Of a DNA stretch of 8,457 bases, positions 7,127 through 8,457 are shown piece by piece; positions within the stretch are counted from its first letter, which is position 1; every line of letters starts with the position of its first letter. The stretch spans positions 1 through 8,457 of the forward strand of contig JANPDA010000448.1 of NCBI GenBank assembly GCA_031431235.1. Direction: 5' to 3'. Both the position numbers and the translations under genes were made by a program. The notes under the pieces were generated by a model that made no database searches, was not told where the DNA came from, and saw only the letters and a program-made list of their open reading frames with translations. This DNA is from JANNSW01 sp031431235 (GTDB lineage Bacteria; Pseudomonadota; Alphaproteobacteria; Rhizobiales; Hyphomicrobiaceae).

Positions 7127-8056
7127 ATGCTCCGCTTTACGCTCCGCCAGCTCGAATATCTGGTCGCCGCAGCCGACCGGGGCAGCGTCGCAGCGGCCGC
7201 TGGCGAGCTCAACGTCTCGCAGCCATCGGTTTCGGCCGCGCTCGCCAAGCTCGAGCAGCAGCTCGGCGCGCAGCTGTTGATCCGCCACCACGCCCAAGGC
7301 GTGACATTGACGCCGACCGGCCGCCGGCTGATGGCGGAGGCCCGCAATCTGCTCAATCACGCGCGCGAGTTGCAGCGTCACGCCGAGACTGCCGGCACCG
7401 GCCTTTCGGGCGAGCTGCACGTCGCCGCGTTCGTCACGCTCGCGGCCGCCTTCATGCCGGCACTGATCGAAAGCTTTGCCGCCGCGCATCCCCAACTGCG
7501 GATCAACCTGTCGGAAGGCACCCAGAACGATCTCGTCGCAGGCCTGCGCCAGGGCCGGTTCGAGCTCGCCCTCCTCTACGACGTCAACGTGCCGGCAGAT
7601 CTTCGGCTCCAGCCGCTTGCGGCCTTCGACCCTTACGTTCTGCTGCCGGCCGATCACAGCCTCGCAAAACTGAAGAAGATCTCGTTGCGCCTGCTCGGGG
7701 ACGAGCCATTGATCCTGCTCGACGTGCCGCCTTCACGCGACTATTTCATCGGCCTCCTGACGTCGGCCGGGATCGAGCCCAGGATCGCCTTCTCCTCGCC
7801 CTCCCTCGAGCTCGTTCGCGGCCTCGTCGGGCGTGGCCTGGGCTACTCGCTGTTGGTGACGCGGCCCCATGGCGACCGCACCTATGACGGGCGCCCACTC
7901 GCCGTGCGCCCGATTGCCGAGAAGGGAACCCGCGGCGAGATCGCGATCGCGGCGCTGGCAAGCCTGCGCCCGACGCGCGCGAGCACCGCCTTCACCGAGC
8001 ACTGCCGCAATTGGTTTGCCGGACGCGACGAGCTCGGCACGAGAGATGCTATTTGA
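7127..8056 (+). CDS. LysR-family transcriptional regulator
   Basis: DNA-binding regulator of 309 residues, typical for the family. The winged helix-turn-helix spans about 4-63 (FTLRQLEYL, then GSVAAAAGELNVSQPSVSAAL with the recognition helix near 31-42, and LTPTGRRL at 61-68). A linker helix runs to about 88, and a periplasmic-binding-protein-like effector domain covers about 94-295. The ligand is unknown. I chose the ATG at 7127, which has GACGG at 7116-7120; the in-frame GTG at 7121 would leave no room for that site. LysR regulators usually diverge from their target, but this one points the same way as the E1 alpha gene 54 bp downstream, which is its most likely target. It could also autoregulate, possibly together with the upstream phospholipase-like gene. 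Confidence 0.92.
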   Translation: MLRFTLRQLEYLVAAADRGSVAAAAGELNVSQPSVSAALAKLEQQLGAQLLIRHHAQGVTLTPTGRRLMAEARNLLNHARELQRHAETAGTGLSGELHVAAFVTLAAAFMPALIESFAAAHPQLRINLSEGTQNDLVAGLRQGRFELALLYDVNVPADLRLQPLAAFDPYVLLPADHSLAKLKKISLRLLGDEPLILLDVPPSRDYFIGLLTSAGIEPRIAFSSPSLELVRGLVGRGLGYSLLVTRPHGDRTYDGRPLAVRPIAEKGTRGEIAIAALASLRPTRASTAFTEHCRNWFAGRDELGTRDAI

Positions 8057-8095
8057 TATAACAACCCCCAGCGCTATGCTGGTCCCGTGCACGGG
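8053..8095. promoter_or_regulatory. Candidate operator/promoter between lysR and the E1 alpha gene
   Basis: This 54-bp gap carries three dyad-like elements in a row. TTGATATAACAA (8053-8064) is a nearly symmetric AT-rich island that contains a -10-like TATAAC (8057-8062). CCAGC-N5-GCTGG (8068-8082) has perfect 5-bp arms. CCCGTGCACGGG (8084-8095) is a perfect 12-bp palindrome ending 3 nt before the Shine-Dalgarno sequence. I see no convincing -35 box. LysR proteins bind interrupted dyads with T-N11-A character, so the middle element is the best candidate for the adjacent regulator, but this is inference. Confidence 0.4.
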
Positions 8096-8098
8096 ATG

Positions 8099-8104
8099 AA
8101 GGAG
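8099..8104 (+). promoter_or_regulatory. Ribosome binding site that sets the E1 alpha start
   Basis: AAGGAG stands 6 nt before the ATG at 8111. It argues against the in-frame ATG at 8096, which overlaps the start of this site. Confidence 0.7.
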
Positions 8105-8110
8105 CGGCAG

Positions 8111-8457
8111 ATGAGGAACTCGCCTTCGCTCGACGAGCAGTGCGAGATGTACCGGAAGATGGTGGTGGTCCGGCGCTTGGAGGAGAAGCTCGGCGAGCTG
8201 CACAAGGCAGGCAAGACCCGTGGCCCCATCCACCGCTGCGATGGCCAGGAGGCGGTCGGCATCGGGGCGACCGCGATGCTGAAGGCTGGCGACTACGTGA
8301 CCTCGACCCATCGCGGCCACGCCCACTATGTCGGCAAGGGCCTCGACCCGCGCGCCATCGTCGCCGAGATCTTCGGCCGGGCGACCGGCCTCTGCCAGGG
8401 CCGCGCCGGACACATGCTGATCGCGGATGCCTCGAAGGGCATGATCGGGGGCAATGC
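8111..8457 (+). CDS. Thiamine-diphosphate-dependent 2-oxoacid/acetoin dehydrogenase E1 component, alpha subunit (5' part)
   Basis: The first 115 codons of an E1 alpha subunit; the window ends mid-gene. Such subunits pair with an E1 beta subunit to decarboxylate pyruvate, a branched-chain 2-oxoacid or acetoin on thiamine diphosphate and pass the acyl group to a lipoylated E2. Recognisable elements are the N-terminal helix with MVVVRRLEEKLGEL (17-30), H41 with GQEA at 45-48, and STHRGHAHYVGKG at 65-77 near the active site. GRAGHMLIAD at 97-106 stands where many E1 alphas have G-K/R-G-G-S-M-H, so the usual SMH reads GHM here. GMIGGN (110-115) leads into the cut edge. The diphosphate-binding GDG motif lies beyond the window, so PdhA, BkdA and AcoA cannot be told apart. 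The lysR gene directly upstream fits an inducible catabolic operon such as acetoin utilisation. Confidence 0.85.
   Translation, partial: MRNSPSLDEQCEMYRKMVVVRRLEEKLGELHKAGKTRGPIHRCDGQEAVGIGATAMLKAGDYVTSTHRGHAHYVGKGLDPRAIVAEIFGRATGLCQGRAGHMLIADASKGMIGGN

Overview
The window is GC-rich DNA with dense, tightly packed genes, almost certainly from an alphaproteobacterium. The best clue is the adjacent YcjX/YcjF (TIGR01620) pair; the codon bias towards G/C at third positions agrees. I cannot name the genus. The high GC leaves many long open frames on the wrong strand or in the wrong frame, and these are not annotated.

Layout, left to right. (1) An M20-family ArgE/DapE-like metallo-deacylase (120-1265, +). 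(2) Convergent to it, only 26 bp away, an HtpX-like membrane-bound M48 zinc metalloprotease (1292-2365, -). (3) A 229-bp divergent intergenic region with a nested, two-part inverted repeat; its outer arm covers the Shine-Dalgarno sequence of the protease gene. (4) A ycjX-like P-loop NTPase gene and a ycjF-like membrane protein gene (2595-4088 and 4085-5233, +), joined by an ATGA stop/start overlap. (5) A 395-bp non-coding gap with a dispersed-repeat-like element of the ATTCCC-N8-GGGAAT kind in inverted arrangement. (6) A two-domain protein (5629-7107, +): an N-terminal zinc-dependent phospholipase C / S1-P1-like domain joined to a C-terminal DUF4332 helix-hairpin-helix region, with no visible signal peptide. 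(7) A LysR-family regulator (7127-8056, +), 19 bp after it. (8) After 54 bp containing palindromes, the first 115 codons of a thiamine-diphosphate-dependent dehydrogenase E1 alpha subunit (8111 onward), cut by the window edge.

How the genes may work together. The HtpX-like protease and the YcjX/YcjF pair share a divergent control region. In enterobacteria both kinds of protein are tied to inner-membrane stress (HtpX quality control; ycjXF in the psp regulon), so 1292-5233 may be a small envelope-stress module. This is inference from context, and I found no sigma-54 promoter. The LysR gene sits directly upstream of the E1 alpha gene and is a reasonable candidate regulator of that 2-oxoacid/acetoin dehydrogenase operon. 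The phospholipase-like gene is the least understood gene here and the best candidate for new biology. I see no CRISPR array, tRNA, rRNA, transposase or phage gene.
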